Shown here: piece by piece, positions 12,601 to 24,841 of the stretch | How the letters are laid out: each line of letters starts with the position of its first letter | Position numbering within the stretch: the first letter of the stretch is position 1 | NCBI GenBank assembly: GCA_027627225.1 | Contig: JAPFQT010000162.1 | Coordinates: 1-64,000 of the forward strand | From: Congeria kusceri | Taxonomy: Eukaryota > Mollusca > Bivalvia > Myida > Dreissenidae | DNA: 64,000 nt | Reading direction: 5' to 3' | Program-made: the position numbers and the translations under genes | The notes under the pieces: generated by a model | Databases searched by the model: none | The model's input: the letters and a program-made list of their open reading frames with translations, nothing else | What the model was told of the DNA's origin: nothing

Positions 12601-15600
12601 CACTGTTTTATTCTCAAAGCAACCCCTGTTTATTTGTATATACATATTCAGTTGTTGTTTGTATAAACAAAACAGTCCTCCGATGTGTTATGTAATATGG
12701 CTTTAATGAAGAGTTACTTTGAAACTTTTTATCGTTAAATAGTCATGAACTGGCGATTGTCCATTTACACTCAGTTTTTGGAAGTTCGAGGTTGTTTGTT
12801 AACTTAAACAAAAATCAAATGCGACTTACACCTTATAGTGTTCCGAAGCGAAATACTGGTAATAACAAGAATTCAGAATTTATTGAGCGAATAAATATGA
12901 ATGAATACAGTTAAAAAATAAATATGTTTGTGTTATCGGTGTTTGCAGTCTTGGCATTTTTAAATGTGCTGAGCAAAATGTATTGTTCACGTAAAATGCC
13001 CCAGCATTCGGATACCATTATACTGTAATTATAGCTTACTTTATTGAAGGCGTTGCTCGAATGCTGTCATTTTCAGCATTATGGTGTTATGCTTAGCTAC
13101 TTATACACACTAAGAGCCTATGTTGTTGACATGGATACCTTGACAGTTCCACAGTGGCAGGTTTACAAATGTGCTGATTTTAGAAATAAACACAACGACA
13201 TTGACAATATAATATTTGGCCTGTATACAATAATGCAATATGAAACCCCATGCTTTAGAACTTTATATTTCTGTGTACCTGCAATATGTACTGAAAACAC
13301 ATAACACAGCAATGCTCTTTTTTTATCTTTGAATTTTCTTTAAATTCTGTGTTAATTGTGGAATTAATTTTGGAGCTTGTATATATTCATATGTTACATA
13401 TTTTCCCATGTACTTTCAAGCTTATCACTTAAACGATACACTCAGAAGGTATCTCAATGTGTGCTCGACAATTATTTACTAATGAGTTTATTGAAAATTA
13501 AATAGCTAATAATGTATCCACAGGTATCATGTAGATTTTTTTTTTATATTATGTGAAGTGTAAATATAAGTGTGTTGAATACTTGGACATATGTAAAAGT
13601 ATAATTAGCAGATAAAGCATTGCTTGCTGTATGAAAGATTCTAAATCATCATCTATGTATTAAATCATAATTGCCTTATGTCTCTAAATAAATGGTTGCC
13701 CGAGTGAAATTATCAGTGGATCGACAGGTACCGATTTATTGACAAGGAAATGAGTAACTATTACCTGCAATGTAACCTTCGACCAACCTTAGTACTAGCC
13801 TGTCTTTAATTTAAAAACGGTAACTTGCAGTGTGTTGGAACTACTGTATATAGAGTCGTTAAGGAGGTAGTGTTTTACCCTACAAAGGATTTCAAAGACG
13901 TTCGGTAATATAACATCAGGACAGATGGCAACGAATACTAAAACATCATTCAATGATTCGAATTGAGGTTGCGAATACTTTGGAATAATCCGTCTTTTTG
14001 TCATGTTATATGTTTATATCATAATCACCAGCATCATGATCGTCATCAGCAGCATCAGCAACAACAGCACAATAATATTATAAGTATCAATATCACTATC
14101 AACTGCGTCGTCTTGGTAATCATTTTATAATTTTCATCATCAAAAGAAATCGCAAATGACGAATTTAAATCGAGGGTTTACAGTACTAACAATCAACTGA
14201 CGTGCCAAAACAGTAAACAGTCATAAAAACACAAATTGGCATTGAAAAATAACTGAATGATTCATTATTTAGATAAGTTTATGTTTTTATTTATAGTTTT
14301 ACTAGTCGAATAGTCATGTACTATTCATTGGTGTAATCGAATAATTGTTGACTCCGCTTTCTTAGTATTACAGTTCAAATAGTATTATGTTTAACCTAAT
14401 TGTTATTATATCATATTCACATATCTACTTGGGTATTATTTGCTAATGAGTGTCGATATATAAGTATGTGCAGCATTTCCGTACTTATTACCCACCAATT
14501 ATCCCTACTATTCGCCCTCTTTTATTCCTCTCCTGGGTACAGCCACAAGAGCCACAAAGGATGTATACTCGAATATTTTCAAACCACTGCTAATATGAAG
14601 ACCCAAATGTGTCCCTATGTTTGTTTCTATGCATATTTATTAAAAACAACTGGTTGTTTACTTACTGTTGATATTGCGTATATGTATGCATGTGTATAAA
14701 TATGTATGCGTCTGTGTGATTCTAGACACAGTTTCTTTTAATGCTGCCTGTTCATCCATGTAAAATGAACCTTAGCTCCTATGTCACAACAATACCATAT
14801 TCTTTTCGATAAAGTTTATAAGCCCCACTCACTACCCATACTACAGTACGTCGGGAATTAGGGTGGTTCCGCCGATAGCACGTTACGTCTCAGTTTTTGC
14901 TTTGTTTCACGGGCGGATGATTTTTATGTTTACAATTAATTTTCTCGTAGTAAACGCCGTGCCGATTCCCCTGAAGTTAGTATGTTTCCAACGGGCACCG
15001 AAATGTCTAGATGGAACGTACATTATATGCATCGTTGCATTTGCTAGTTCTTAAATTAATGTCACAATTTAAACTGTCTGTGTACACAATGGTGGTAATC
15101 ATGTTTTATCAGTTCATGCAAGCGAATGGATTAAATTCTGTACACTTCAGATATCCCAGTATGTTAGCATGGTCGTTTTAATAGCACAAGACACTACGTT
15201 ATTTAGTTCATGTATGTCAAGTCCTTTGTCCGAAACGACGTTATTTAAGTAGCTGCTATTCTTCCGGTCTTACACACAGTCCTTTTGTATGGAACCACTT
15301 CTTCCCGTTACCAAACCTGCCGTATGTCAAAGCAGTGGTTGCCTACCCTTACGATGCTCGTCATCACACTATGTCTGGTTAATAAATATTGTGCCAGTAA
15401 GGCCAACATCGACCTATCATTATGAACAATAAATTAATTTATCTAATGCCTTTACATTAAAGGTCGTACCGCCCAAGGCGATAATAATTAACTAGTACGG
15501 TATTTTAAATTAACAACAAACCAATATGGCGGTAGTAACCTGTGACGCAATGACTTCAAAGTGACGCCACTGTAGTACCCGACCATAATATCACGGATCC

Positions 15601-15944
15601 CTGCATGATATTTTGCAGTCCCGAAACACACACTGGATCTAGTGTGCAAAAAAATCGACTATCAAAAGCATCTCACTTGGCTGTAGTCACCAGTAATAGA
15701 CACATAACAAATTCGCGTTTTCGACACAAGTACATGCTGCCTATACATTAACTACTGAATATTCAAATATCAGTTGCTACTACGAATACTATACCGATGC
15801 TCATGCTACTGCTAAGATTAAAACAGCTCTTTTAATGTCTCTTCTACCACTGATACTTCAACTAATCCTGCTCATCCCTTCTGCACTGCTTATACCTATT
15901 ACGCTGGTGATCATGATGATAATGATAATCTTACTACTTTTCCC
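9601..15944. other. Long gene-poor stretch
   Basis: About 6.3 kb with no coding region I can support. Open frames of 60-100 residues (for example 11142-11438 minus, 13044-13304 plus and 14400-14699 plus) lack domain motifs or paired splice sites. Repeated elements present: ACGACCGT-containing sequence at 10970-11155 (see 7346-8759) and a CATCAGCAGCATCAGCAACA stretch at 14035-14070. GC-richer patches at 12370-12560, 14845-15030 and 15460-15620 could be regulatory or old transposon DNA. I see no decisive feature in them. Confidence 0.4.
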
Positions 15945-15945
15945 T

Positions 15946-16002
<57 letters not shown>

Positions 16003-16003
16003 T

Positions 16004-16036
<33 letters not shown>

Positions 16037-16082
16037 TACTACTACTACTAGTACTACTACTACTACTAGTACTACTACTACG

Positions 16083-16170
<88 letters not shown>

Positions 16171-16258
16171 GTACTACTATTACTAATACTACTACTTTTA
16201 CTGCTACTACTGCTTCTGTTGCTTCTGTTGCTGTTACTACTTTTACTATTACAACTTC
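15945..16258 (+). repeat. (CTA)n trinucleotide microsatellite
   Basis: A nearly pure CTA/TAC run, interrupted by AGT, TTC and ATT variants, fades into CTGCTACTGCTTCTG at its right end. The 142-residue poly-Leu open frame at 15835-16263 simply reads this repeat and should not be annotated as a gene. Confidence 0.98.
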
Positions 16259-16789
16259 ATTGACGGTAATGTCTAGGAATCATTGTTACCCAGAACTGAT
16301 TGTGCTAGAATTAGGGTCTGGACGCGTACCCGCGGGGCGAGTACACTTTGGTGGGTACCTGGATAAATTGTACTACCCAGGTGCCAAATATTTGTGTAAC
16401 GATGGCTATAATACATGTTTGTATGTAAGTTGTATACTAATGAAAACCTAAATGTACACTCGAACACAACAATGCGCGCGTACGCTCGCGCACGAACAAA
16501 CTCAAACATACTTTTAAACTGAGGACACATGCCGTTTGAGGACAACACATTAATATATCTTACCAGCATGCGATTCTTTGATATAAATGCTACATGCAAA
16601 GATGCATTATGGGTTGACTGGCATGTATCCTATACTCCATTGCTCATTTGTCCTTTGAAATTTGGCATACATCTTGAAATACGGCTGCAATATGCAGATA
16701 TTTACAGTTACTGAATATATAATTTATGTGTGATTCGTGTGGGAATATCGGGAGTATCAAGATAAATCCCATGGACCTGTAAGCTATGC
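16259..16789. other. Intergenic after the microsatellite
   Basis: Overlapping small frames on both strands at 16260-16714 show no domain. GGTACCTGG (16354-16362) faces CCCAGGTGCC (16376-16385), a short palindrome of unknown meaning. Around 16470-16500 there is a CG-rich GCGCGCGTACGCTCGCGC-like stretch. Confidence 0.4.
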
Positions 16790-16868
16790 TGTCCGCCAAA
16801 CCAAAATCCCTGCGGGCGGTAATCGAACCCTAGATGAGTCAATCAAAAGCGCCAACTGGACAGTCAAC
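16790..16868 (-). repeat. tRNA-like SINE fragment
   Basis: On the minus strand TCCAGTTGGCGCTTTTGATT is followed about 20 bases later by TAGGGTTCGATTACCGCCCG. The second is a good B box; the A box is weak. Flanking GCGGACAGCATAGCTTACAG is not tRNA. A tRNA-derived SINE remnant is the best reading. Confidence 0.5.
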
Positions 16869-17450
16869 GTGTAATGACGAAATATTATTAAATAAAAAGC
16901 TGGTCTCGTTGAAAAGTGCCTTTTTCTTTTGTGTTTCTTAATATCAATTATAGCTCTTTTAGTCCAGTCAATCCATGTTAAAAAGACCCATAACCTCCAA
17001 CTATTTGCAACAGAAATAAATAATATAAATACCGCTTTTTTAAAATCTACATACTATGGCTGACACAAAAAGTCAAAAGTCTAGAAAAATCTAATTGTGG
17101 AAATAACAGAAAACACACACAAATATTATGTCCGATTAAATATTTTTTCAATATACAAGAACGCATTTCATGAATGTGAGTGTGAACCACTGTACTGTAA
17201 TCACTTATTTCATTTAACAACTTATCATTTTTATATATTATACAAAATGTATGCATTTAAACTAAACAAAGCCATGACATGAACATGTATCTGGTCACTG
17301 GTGATGTGTTTTTGCCAAGAAAAAAAGAAGAAAAAGTGGGTGGGTAAACTGGTGCAGGTAACGATAGAAGAATAACAATTCTAGCAATTCTGCTACATTG
17401 GTTAAGATCTAGGCATTGAATATTAAATTGAATAAGTTATCTTTTTTGTT

Positions 17451-17800
17451 AGTCCCCTACCTGTAAAACTGGTTGGGGACTGTAGGTTGCGCGTGTCCTT
17501 CCGTCCGTCCGTCATTTGGTCCATCCTTTCGGGACCTTCCGTCTCATTCTGTGTACGCTCTATAACTCAGTCATTTTTAGGTGGATTTTGAAATTACTTA
17601 GCATAAATGCTCACCATCAAGAGACGATTTGTCGCGCGCAAGACCCAGGTCCGTACCTCCAAGGTCAAGGTCACACTTAGAGGTCAAATGTAAATAATGG
17701 GACCTGTTTTTCGTGTCCAGTCAATAACGCTGTCATTTCTACATAGATTTTGAAATTATTTTGCGGAAATGTTCACCATAATTAGACAGTATTAATGGGT
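17451..17800 (+). mobile_element. Helentron-like (HINE/pearl-type) element, one end
   Basis: It begins with an 11-bp hairpin, AGTCCCCTACC (17451-17461) against GGTTGGGGACT (17471-17481), with one mismatch and a 9-nt loop. A (CCGT)n microsatellite follows at 17498-17514, then two similar units with ATTTTGAAATTA and AAATG(C/T)TCACCAT. TCAAGGTCA sits at 17665-17673. Hairpin, tetranucleotide microsatellite and tandem core are the described plan of bivalve pearl-type/HINE elements. The far end is not clear. Confidence 0.6.
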
Positions 17801-18088
17801 TATTATGTAGTCCTTTTTTGTGTTCTAAAGATCTACCCGTAATAAATATGTACATTATTGTATTCATTCTCTTTGTTTTCCTTCATCATAACTATCCATC
17901 ATTAATACATACAATTAATATGATTATCTGAACTCATAATAATGTACAGAAATATGCCCTACCACCTGCCCCTTCAAAGAAAATGCGGCATATTGGTTTG
18001 CATTTGTTGGTTGGTCTGTCTGTCCATCATAACTTTTCCCTGTAACAAGCCACTGGTAGGGCGCTGAAGTCACTTCCTTTACAAACAC

Positions 18089-18260
18089 GTGTTACTATTA
18101 ATTGCGATGTTATTAACAGTTCCCAAGGCGGTCACCTCAGTTTTATTCATTTGTGTTTTGTATTTGTTATGTGTTTTTGTATTGTGCTGTGTTGTTTTTG
18201 GCAATTGCTCACGTGCCATACATGTACATGTAACTACTAAAACTAGAAAACTAGAAAAGA
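18089..18260 (-). repeat. Conserved dispersed repeat, copy C
   Basis: Minus-strand copy of the family also at 1590-1770 and 29197-29365. Diagnostic text on the minus strand is AATGAATAAAACTGAGGTGA and GCCTTGGGAACTG. It is preceded by ATTGCCAAAAACAACACAGC. Open frames on both strands here are repeat-derived. Confidence 0.8.
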
Positions 18261-18914
18261 AACCTGACATGTAATAATTTGTTCTTGGATTAAATTTTAA
18301 CCACTGTCATAAAACAAAACTTGCATGAGAAAAATAAAATGAACATCTGAGCAATGAAACATTATGTCTTAAAAACCAGCCATTGTTTATGCTATATCTT
18401 GATACACTTCCCAAAAATTGATTAACTACACTGTCAGGTTTCTTTTTTGGCTGATATTAACAAGCAGTATGAAACCATTAGTGGCGAGTTGCTCAAAACT
18501 TTAACAAACGATTTAATCAACATTCGTTAGAATTTGGATGAAATTATTTATTGAAATTAGACACTAAAATTGTGAATTGTATGTTAACTCTGAATAAACT
18601 GCTACATGTATTATACATTAAGATTAAAATGCTTGATACGCAAATTTACATTTAATATGAAACGCAATTGGCCGTTAAAACTTTCAGCAACAGGGCCCAG
18701 ATATTGCTTTTCATTGAACAGATATACTTTCATTTTTAAAATTCATGACATTTGTAGTACTTGAATTCATCAATGCCAATTTGGAATATAATAACTTGAC
18801 AACAAATACATACACAAATAATACAACAGCCAACATTAAACGTGAAATGAATAAAAATGCATTCTTACAATAAATTTTAACATATAGATCTACATGGTTC
18901 TTGACAAATATATA

Positions 18915-19681
18915 TCAAGAGCTGTTTTAAATCAGTTATGCCCCCTCTATGTTAAAATAGCTAAAAAGGCTAATTTTATATAATTCAAGGGTCATAACTC
19001 CATAGTTACTGGGTCGATTTGTTTGATTATCAAACTTTACTGAGATAAGATGCCCACAAAGATTTTCACGAGGTTTGGTGAAGATCGGCTATGAACTGTT
19101 GGACTTAGAGAATGGAAACGGCTAAAAATGCCAATTTAAGATAATTCAAGGGCCATAAGTCCACAATTCCGAGGGCGATTTGCCTTATTATTAACTTGGC
19201 CAATATATTGTGCCCACAAATATGTTCAAGAAGTTTGGTGAAAAGATTGGATTAACATTGTTGGACTTAGAGAGCCGAAACTGCTAAATAGGCCAGTTTC
19301 AGATAATTCAAGGGCAATTACTCCACAATGCATGGAGCGATTTGGCTGATTATCAAACTAGACCTATATATTATTACTAAAACCATTTTCATGAAGTTTG
19401 GTGAAGACTGGATGAAAACTGTTGGACTTAGAGAGCGTAAATGGCTAAAAGGGCTAATTTTAGATAATTCAAGGGCCATGGCTCCACAATTCCCAGGGCG
19501 ATTTGGTTGATTATTGAAATTGACCTAGATATTATGCCCAGGAACATTTTCATGAAGTTTGGTGAAGATGAAATGAAAACTACTGAACTTGGAGAGCGGA
19601 AACAAAAGTGGTCTACTGACCGACCGACCAACCGACATTAGCAAACCAATATACTCCGCCATCATAGATGGGGGGCATAAA
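18915..19681 (+). mobile_element. Helentron-like element with ~170-bp tandem core
   Basis: Starts with CAAGAGCTGTTTTAAATCAG (decayed hairpin) and GTTATGCCCCCTCTATG. It carries about four units, each with TTCAAGGGCCATAACTCCAC, a CGATTTGGTTGATTAT motif, and AAGTTTGGTGAAGAT ... TTGGACTTAGAGAGCG. It ends with GACCGACCGACCAACCGACA and a palindrome closing in ATGGGGGGCATAA (to 19681), the inverted counterpart of the ATGCCCCC near the start. All open frames here are chance frames in the repeat. Confidence 0.8.
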
Positions 19682-19999
19682 TAACTTAACTGTTAAATAC
19701 TTTAAGCTAATACTCATAAAGTGCAAAAAGGGAATTTTTGTTTTTTGAAAAGCATTATTACATGTTTATATTCTACTTTGTTATAAAACATTAATTAATT
19801 CGTTTGCTACAAATGATCACTTAGATTATGCACTAACTTGATTTGATGAAAAACTGCTGGGATTGTTTATGAAAATTCCTCTATCCTAATTAGTTTTTGT
19901 ACACTTTTGGTCCATTTTAAAAAAAGCTTATATTCTGAGCGGATTTCAAAGGTAAATATTGGGGAAAAATATACACTCTTTAAGCAGGGGAATGGGGCC

Positions 20000-20232
20000 A
20001 AATTTCGGCCCCAAATAGGCCCTAAAATCACTGGCTTTGCACACTCATCAATATAATTTGACCTTTGAACTTTAAGTGTGACCTTGACCTTGAACCATGG
20101 GATCTGGTTCTCGAAACACAGCGTTACAACATGCTTAACACTTCCGCCAAGTTATTTGAAACGCCTTCCTTGCTGGACAAAATTATCATCCGGACAGGGT
20201 CTATCAGACTTTAAGCTGACAATAGACCCTGC
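20000..20232 (+). repeat. TGACCTTGA-bearing repeat unit
   Basis: One unit of the family at 21640-22205: TTTGACC...AAGTGTGACCTTGACCTT, then ATGGGATCTGGTTCT, then AACACTTC..CAAGTTATTTGAA, then a GCTGGACAAAATTAT..CCGGACA..GGTCTAT tail. Two overlapping TGACCTTGA sites lie at 20079-20087 and 20085-20093. A C13 run follows at about 20235-20250. The 105-residue open frame here is not a gene. Confidence 0.8.
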
Positions 20233-20521
20233 TCCCCCCCCCCCCACCCAGCAAGCATATTCGGGACTGTGTTGTTATGAAAGTACCATATCTAAGCTGT
20301 TATTTGGTGGTTGGCTGCACGATGGCTGTTGGTTATTTTTGATGCTACGTCATGTTAAAATATGTTACCATTTTTTAAAAGATAACAAATGGTAGAAGTA
20401 CCCATAGCAAGGTTTATATTGTACAAGAAATTAATTTATAGGTCTTGTTTTTATTCGAACAGCACAAGTGATTTGTGAGATTCAAGTACACTATCAGTTA
20501 TTTGTGCATTTTAGGTATCAT

Positions 20522-20968
20522 ATTAATCATTTTTAGGTCGACTGTTCGAAGAATAAGTGAGCTTTCCTAATAGCGACAGTGTACACTTCTGAATTTTGTT
20601 TATATTTACAAGTTTTGTAACTGCAAAATTACATAAGTTATTCACTTGAAACTTGGAATATATTGTGTCATCAACTCCAGCATCAGAAGCAACATTTCCC
20701 ATAACTCTGTTTTGTATTGTGACTGAGTTATGTCCCATTTCACATAGATTTTCTGATTAAAGTTTATATTCAAAACTCTTATATCTGCAAAACTACACAA
20801 GTTATCAACTACAAAAGGTTTCCACTTGAAACTTTAATTTGATGAAATAATTACTATAACTCAGTTTTGTATTTCAACAAATTTATACCCCTTCCACTCC
20901 CAGAATACGTACCAACTGAAATACTTTGAAATTTCTAGAGCGCTGTCCTCTGACAGCTCTTGTTTTAC
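20522..20968 (-). mobile_element. Helentron-like element, minus orientation
   Basis: On the minus strand it begins AACAAGA, then a perfect 6-bp hairpin GCTGTC-AGAG-GACAGC (20942-20957). Two diverged core units follow, containing CATAACTCAGTCACAATACA and TTTCAAGTGGAAACC or TTTCAAGTGAATAAC. Read on the plus strand the terminus is a hairpin followed by TCTTGTT, close to Helitron-type 3' ends (hairpin then CTRR-T). Confidence 0.65.
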
Positions 20969-21639
20969 ATAAAATGCATTTAACTTTGGTGATTGTGTAT
21001 TACGTAATCAAAAAATAAATGCAGTGAAATGTATGATAAAAGAAACCTTAATTTATTTACTCAATTAAGATGATACTGTAAAAGTGTGTATATAATGTGT
21101 ATACTATGTGCAGAAACGATAAACTCATTACAAAAGAAACATTCACTAATTCCATGTTTTATTTATAGTGATTATATAATCTTTTTTTCCAACAATTCAG
21201 CCACCCCTGGTTATTCAACCACCCAATATAATGGAAATTAATTGTTATTTCTTATAAAACTTGAGTTAGTTATCTGTATTGAGAACATTCCATTACATAA
21301 TTATTTTTTTTGTAATTGAAAATTTAGATTTTGTCTGAGGAAAATAATTTTTTTTTTAGAAAATTTTCTAAAATTGCTACACACTTTGTGAATAACCCAA
21401 AACATACATTTTCAAACAGCGTGTTAGTGTTTGTAAGTCTAATATAGAATACTTTTAATGAATAATATCAAAATTGTTACAAAATTTTAGTGTTTTCCTA
21501 TCAAAATGAAGACTGTCCGAAATTGTAGGAAACATCTAAGATAAATCATAGATGCTAGGGTGCGTTGTTTGAAGTGGTCGGTAGCTAAGTGAATGGCTAA
21601 TCTCTAAATTATCCGGCCGTTATTTTGTAGGTAAACGTC

Positions 21640-22205
21640 TCACTGGTTATATGGTTTAAATTTAATTCTTATATTTGACTTTAGACTTTTAAGTACGACC
21701 TTGACCTTGGACCTAGGGACCTGATTCTTGCGCGCGACACACCATCTCATCATGCTTAACACTTCTGGCAAGTTATTTGAAAATATGTCCATGTCAGACA
21801 AAATTATCCTCCAGACTTTTTTTTGACCTTTGACCTTAAACTGTGATCTTGACCGTGGACTTAGCTTAAAGCGCGACACACTGTCTTATATCACTTCTAC
21901 CAAGTTATTTGAAAATGCTGAATCTTAACATGAATTTTAACATGAATACATATATTTGACCTGTGACCTTTAAGTGTGACCTTGACCTTGGACCATGGGA
22001 TCTGGTTCTTGCATGTGACATACCGCCTCAGAATGCTTATCACTTCTGAAAAGTAATTCGAAGGGTTAGGGTTAATCCTCCTACCCTGCTGGATAAAATT
22101 ATGCACCGGACAAGGTCTATGGCTTATATTCTTATATTTGACCTGTGACTTTTAAGTGTGACCTTGACCTTTGACCTAGAGATCTAGAGTTCTTGCACAA
22201 GACTC
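21640..22205 (+). repeat. Tandem TGACCTTGACC repeat, ~3 units
   Basis: About three 160-200-bp units. Each has TTTGACC.TTGACCTT..A, a GACCTTGACCTTGGACC block, CTGGTTCTTGC, a GCGACACACC-like stretch, TTATCACTTCT and CAAGTTATTTGAA. The unit is shared with 20000-20232 and, in reverse sense, with part of 17451-17800. The 69- and 79-residue minus frames are repeat-derived. Confidence 0.85.
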
Positions 22206-23005
22206 CTTGTCTTACCATGCTTATGCAAATTGAATGAACATTGCTGGATATAGAGAGCGGAAACCACTAAAAATACCAATTTCAGATAATTCAAGGGCAA
22301 TAACTCAACAATACCTGGAGCGATTTGGCTGGTTATTAGACCAATACCGCGCCATCTTCAATAGGGGGCATAAACATCAATTTTGGTGAAGATAAGATGA
22401 AAACTGCTAAAACGGTCAATTTTAGTTAAATAAAGGGCCATTACTCTGCAGTTCCTGTGGCAATTTAGATGATCATAAAACTTGTCTAAGATATTATAAT
22501 CTCAGACATTTTATTCAAGTTTGGTTAAGATCAGAACGGAAACAGCTAAAAAAGTTAATTCTAGATAATTAAAGGGCCATAACTCTACAGCTACTTGAAC
22601 GATTTGGTTGATTATCCAACTTCACCGTGATATTATGCCAACAAAGATTTCCACTAAGTTTGATGAAGATCAGATGACAATTGTTGGACTTGAGAGTGAA
22701 AGAGTGGAAACGGCTAAAAGGGCCAATATTAAATAATTCAAGGACCATAACTCGACAATGTCTAGTGCGATTTGGCTGATCATTGCGCTTGGCAAAGAAC
22801 TTGACTGAGATATTTTATTACAAACATTTTCATAAAGGTTGGCTGATTATCAAACTTGGCCTAGATTATGCCCACAAACATGTTCATGAAGTTTGGTGAA
22901 GATAAGATGAAAATTGTTGGACTAAGTGAGCGGAAACGAATATGAATACCAACCAACAAACCTTAGCAAACCAATATACCCTGCCATCTTTGATGTGGGG
23001 CATAG
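22206..23005 (+). mobile_element. Helentron-like core repeats, two ends
   Basis: Same core as 18915-19681 (TTCAAGGGCCATAACTC, GATTTGGCTGATTAT, AAGTTTGGTGAAGAT, GGACTTGAGAGTG). Two terminal palindromes are visible: GCCATCTTCAATAGGGGGCATAAA (22352-22371 core) and CTGCCATCTTTGATGTGGGG (22981-23000) with CATAG. So one truncated copy ends near 22371 and a longer one near 23005. Confidence 0.75.
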
Positions 23006-23020
23006 TTAATAGCTTGATTA

Positions 23021-23300
23021 TTAACAAGAGCTGTTTCAGGACAGCGCACTCGATATGTTTGTACTGTTGCACGCAAACCTTAACCTGAACGTTTTAAGTA
23101 CAAAAAGAGGCAAAATTTTGCTAAATTACAGGTCAGAGTTAAGACCCTTGGTCAATGACCTTACATAATGACCCTGAAGACATGTGTGAAGTTTCAGTTG
23201 AATATCTGTAGTAGATATAGAGATACGGAGTTGTTGCACGCAAACTTTAACCTGAATGTCTAACTACGAAAAGGGGCATAATTCTACTAAATTTCAGGTC
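23021..23300 (+). mobile_element. Start of another Helentron-like element
   Basis: TTAACAAGA then hairpin GCTGTT-TCAG-GACAGC (23030-23045, one G-T pair), then GCACTCGATATG. Two core units follow, each with GTTGCACGCAAAC.TTAACCTGAA and an AAAAG.GGCA(A/T)AATT stretch. It begins only 16 bases after the previous element ends, so the two are nested or adjacent. Confidence 0.65.
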
Positions 23301-23689
23301 ACATATATATATTTTTACATCTACCCTTTAAATGTAAGTCAGATCAGTTTAATAACCTACATTGTACTGACATAATTATAGACATTGACATTGAAAGTGT
23401 AATTGTGCAGTTTAGCTTGCAAAAATGACAGAAAATAAGACTTAGTTTGTTTCAGCTCAACTTGAGAGTAAAATGTTCGAAGTAAAGAATTGTTTTGTCA
23501 GTTATCCTAAAATGCAGGTCTGCATTACTTCATTACTTTATAAGTACAATGTATCTAATAATGCTCAAAATACACCCTATTCACTTTTTGTTTAAATCCT
23601 ATAGTAGGGTGGGGTCTGGGGTGCCTGCATACCTGAAACAATATTGCGAATCCACATGAATATATGGATAGCTACGACCCTGAAATTTC

Positions 23690-23830
23690 GTCAACTGTGC
23701 GCTCCCCCGAAACTTTTCAAGGGGCATATAACAAATTTGGCCACTGTGCAACCGTACAAGCGGATAAACTTAAGTTTTACAAGGCTAATGCACTCCCAGC
23801 TGAGCTAAATGTCTTTAATTTAATTCATGA
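23690..23830 (-). repeat. tRNA-like head fused to HINE terminus
   Basis: On the minus strand, TAGCTCAGCTGGGAGTGCAT (about 23788-23807) is an almost perfect tRNA A box and D arm. A weak B box (ACGGTTGCAC) follows near 23743. Beside it, CTCCCCCGAAACTTTTCAAG and GGGGCATATA (23702-23731) is a terminal palindrome of the Helentron-like kind. The 115-residue plus frame at 23664-24011 crosses both repeats and is not credible as a gene. Confidence 0.55.
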
Positions 23831-24302
23831 GGTGAATTACACACTCACGGCAATTGTTATTATTATTACTTGTGGGTTCTTTGAGGAAATTACTTGTTTT
23901 GTTTCCCCCCAAAACAATCCCTGCTATGCAGACAATGAAGGACTTAAACATGGGGCATTTGTTTTTGCAAAACCAGTGTGCTTTTCCTCTATCATAACCA
24001 TGTTTTTTTAACTACTAGTATATCTAAGCAATTCACAAATTCTATGTCACCAATGCAATTTACAACACTTTCTCATCTAACACAATGGTTAATGTGTTGT
24101 GTCACCTTGGCACCCATTTATTCGACAGTCATACCGGGACGATATCATGTGTCTGTAAGATTAATCATGACAGGGTTACAATCTTAAAATGTAATATAGA
24201 AGCCTAAGTATTCATTTCCAACATTTGTGTCATTTTATACCACCATGGTTTGATTAAACTAGCCAAATCCTGCTTCAACATGATAAACATGTCTTTTTAT
24301 AC

Positions 24303-24796
24303 TTAAAGGGACTATGTCAACAAAAAAGTGATCCCTTTCAGCAATTTAAATGTTTTTATGTTAAAGAAATCAGCAATAAAAAGGCGTATACAATATGTAA
24401 CGTATGAATAATTTACTACATTATAAGAATTTTGATTAAAAAAAACAACAACAAAAAACAACCTGAGTGGGTATCGAACTCACGAAGACGGAGTCGTAAG
24501 AACAAATGACAGTAGACCGCTGTAACCAACTGCGCTATTCTGACTTGTGAAATGAATGGCCATACTATGATTGCATATGAAACCCGCAAATATGACGTCA
24601 AAGTGTAAACAATAAAAGGGCCAAACAAACACATCCCAAATTATATAATGATTTTTCTCTCAGAATGCATAAACTCTTTTTCCGTTATATATACATTATT
24701 TCAACCTTTATTATATGCTAATAGTAATATTAAATTTTCAGATTTTGTTCTGCAATTGCCCCTTTGGGGCCCTTTTTATTGACATAGTCCCTTTAA
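24303..24796. mobile_element. MITE with TTAA target duplication
   Basis: Left end TTAA-AGGGACTATGTCAACAAA (24303 on) is mirrored by TTTTTATTGACATAGTCCCT-TTAA ending at 24796. The inverted repeats agree over about 16 bases with one difference. Both ends carry TTAA outside them, the target duplication of piggyBac and Kolobok transposons. At 494 bp with no open frame it must be non-autonomous. A tRNA-like sequence lies inside. Confidence 0.85.
24460..24547 (-). repeat. tRNA-like sequence inside the MITE
   Basis: The minus strand reads AATAGCGCAGTTGGTTACAG (A box and D arm), a variable middle, then GTGAGTTCGATACCCACTCA (T arm and B box). The A and B boxes are intact enough to look Pol III-competent. 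The acceptor stem does not pair and the anticodon arm is unclear, so it is a tRNA pseudogene or SINE head. Confidence 0.65.
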
Positions 24797-24841
24797 AACA
24801 CACTTAATTAAAGTAGGCAGGACAAACCAGTTATAAAAGAT

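Noticed and set aside
2766..15530. ATGGCGG words (2768, 12388, 15526) as YY1-type promoter marks
   Set aside because: Three isolated 7-mers with no linked transcription start or exon; compatible with chance.
15835..16263. 142-residue poly-leucine open frame
   Set aside because: It only reads the (CTA)n microsatellite.
23664..24011. 115-residue plus-strand open frame
   Set aside because: Crosses a Helentron-like palindrome and a tRNA-like A box. No domain or splice context.
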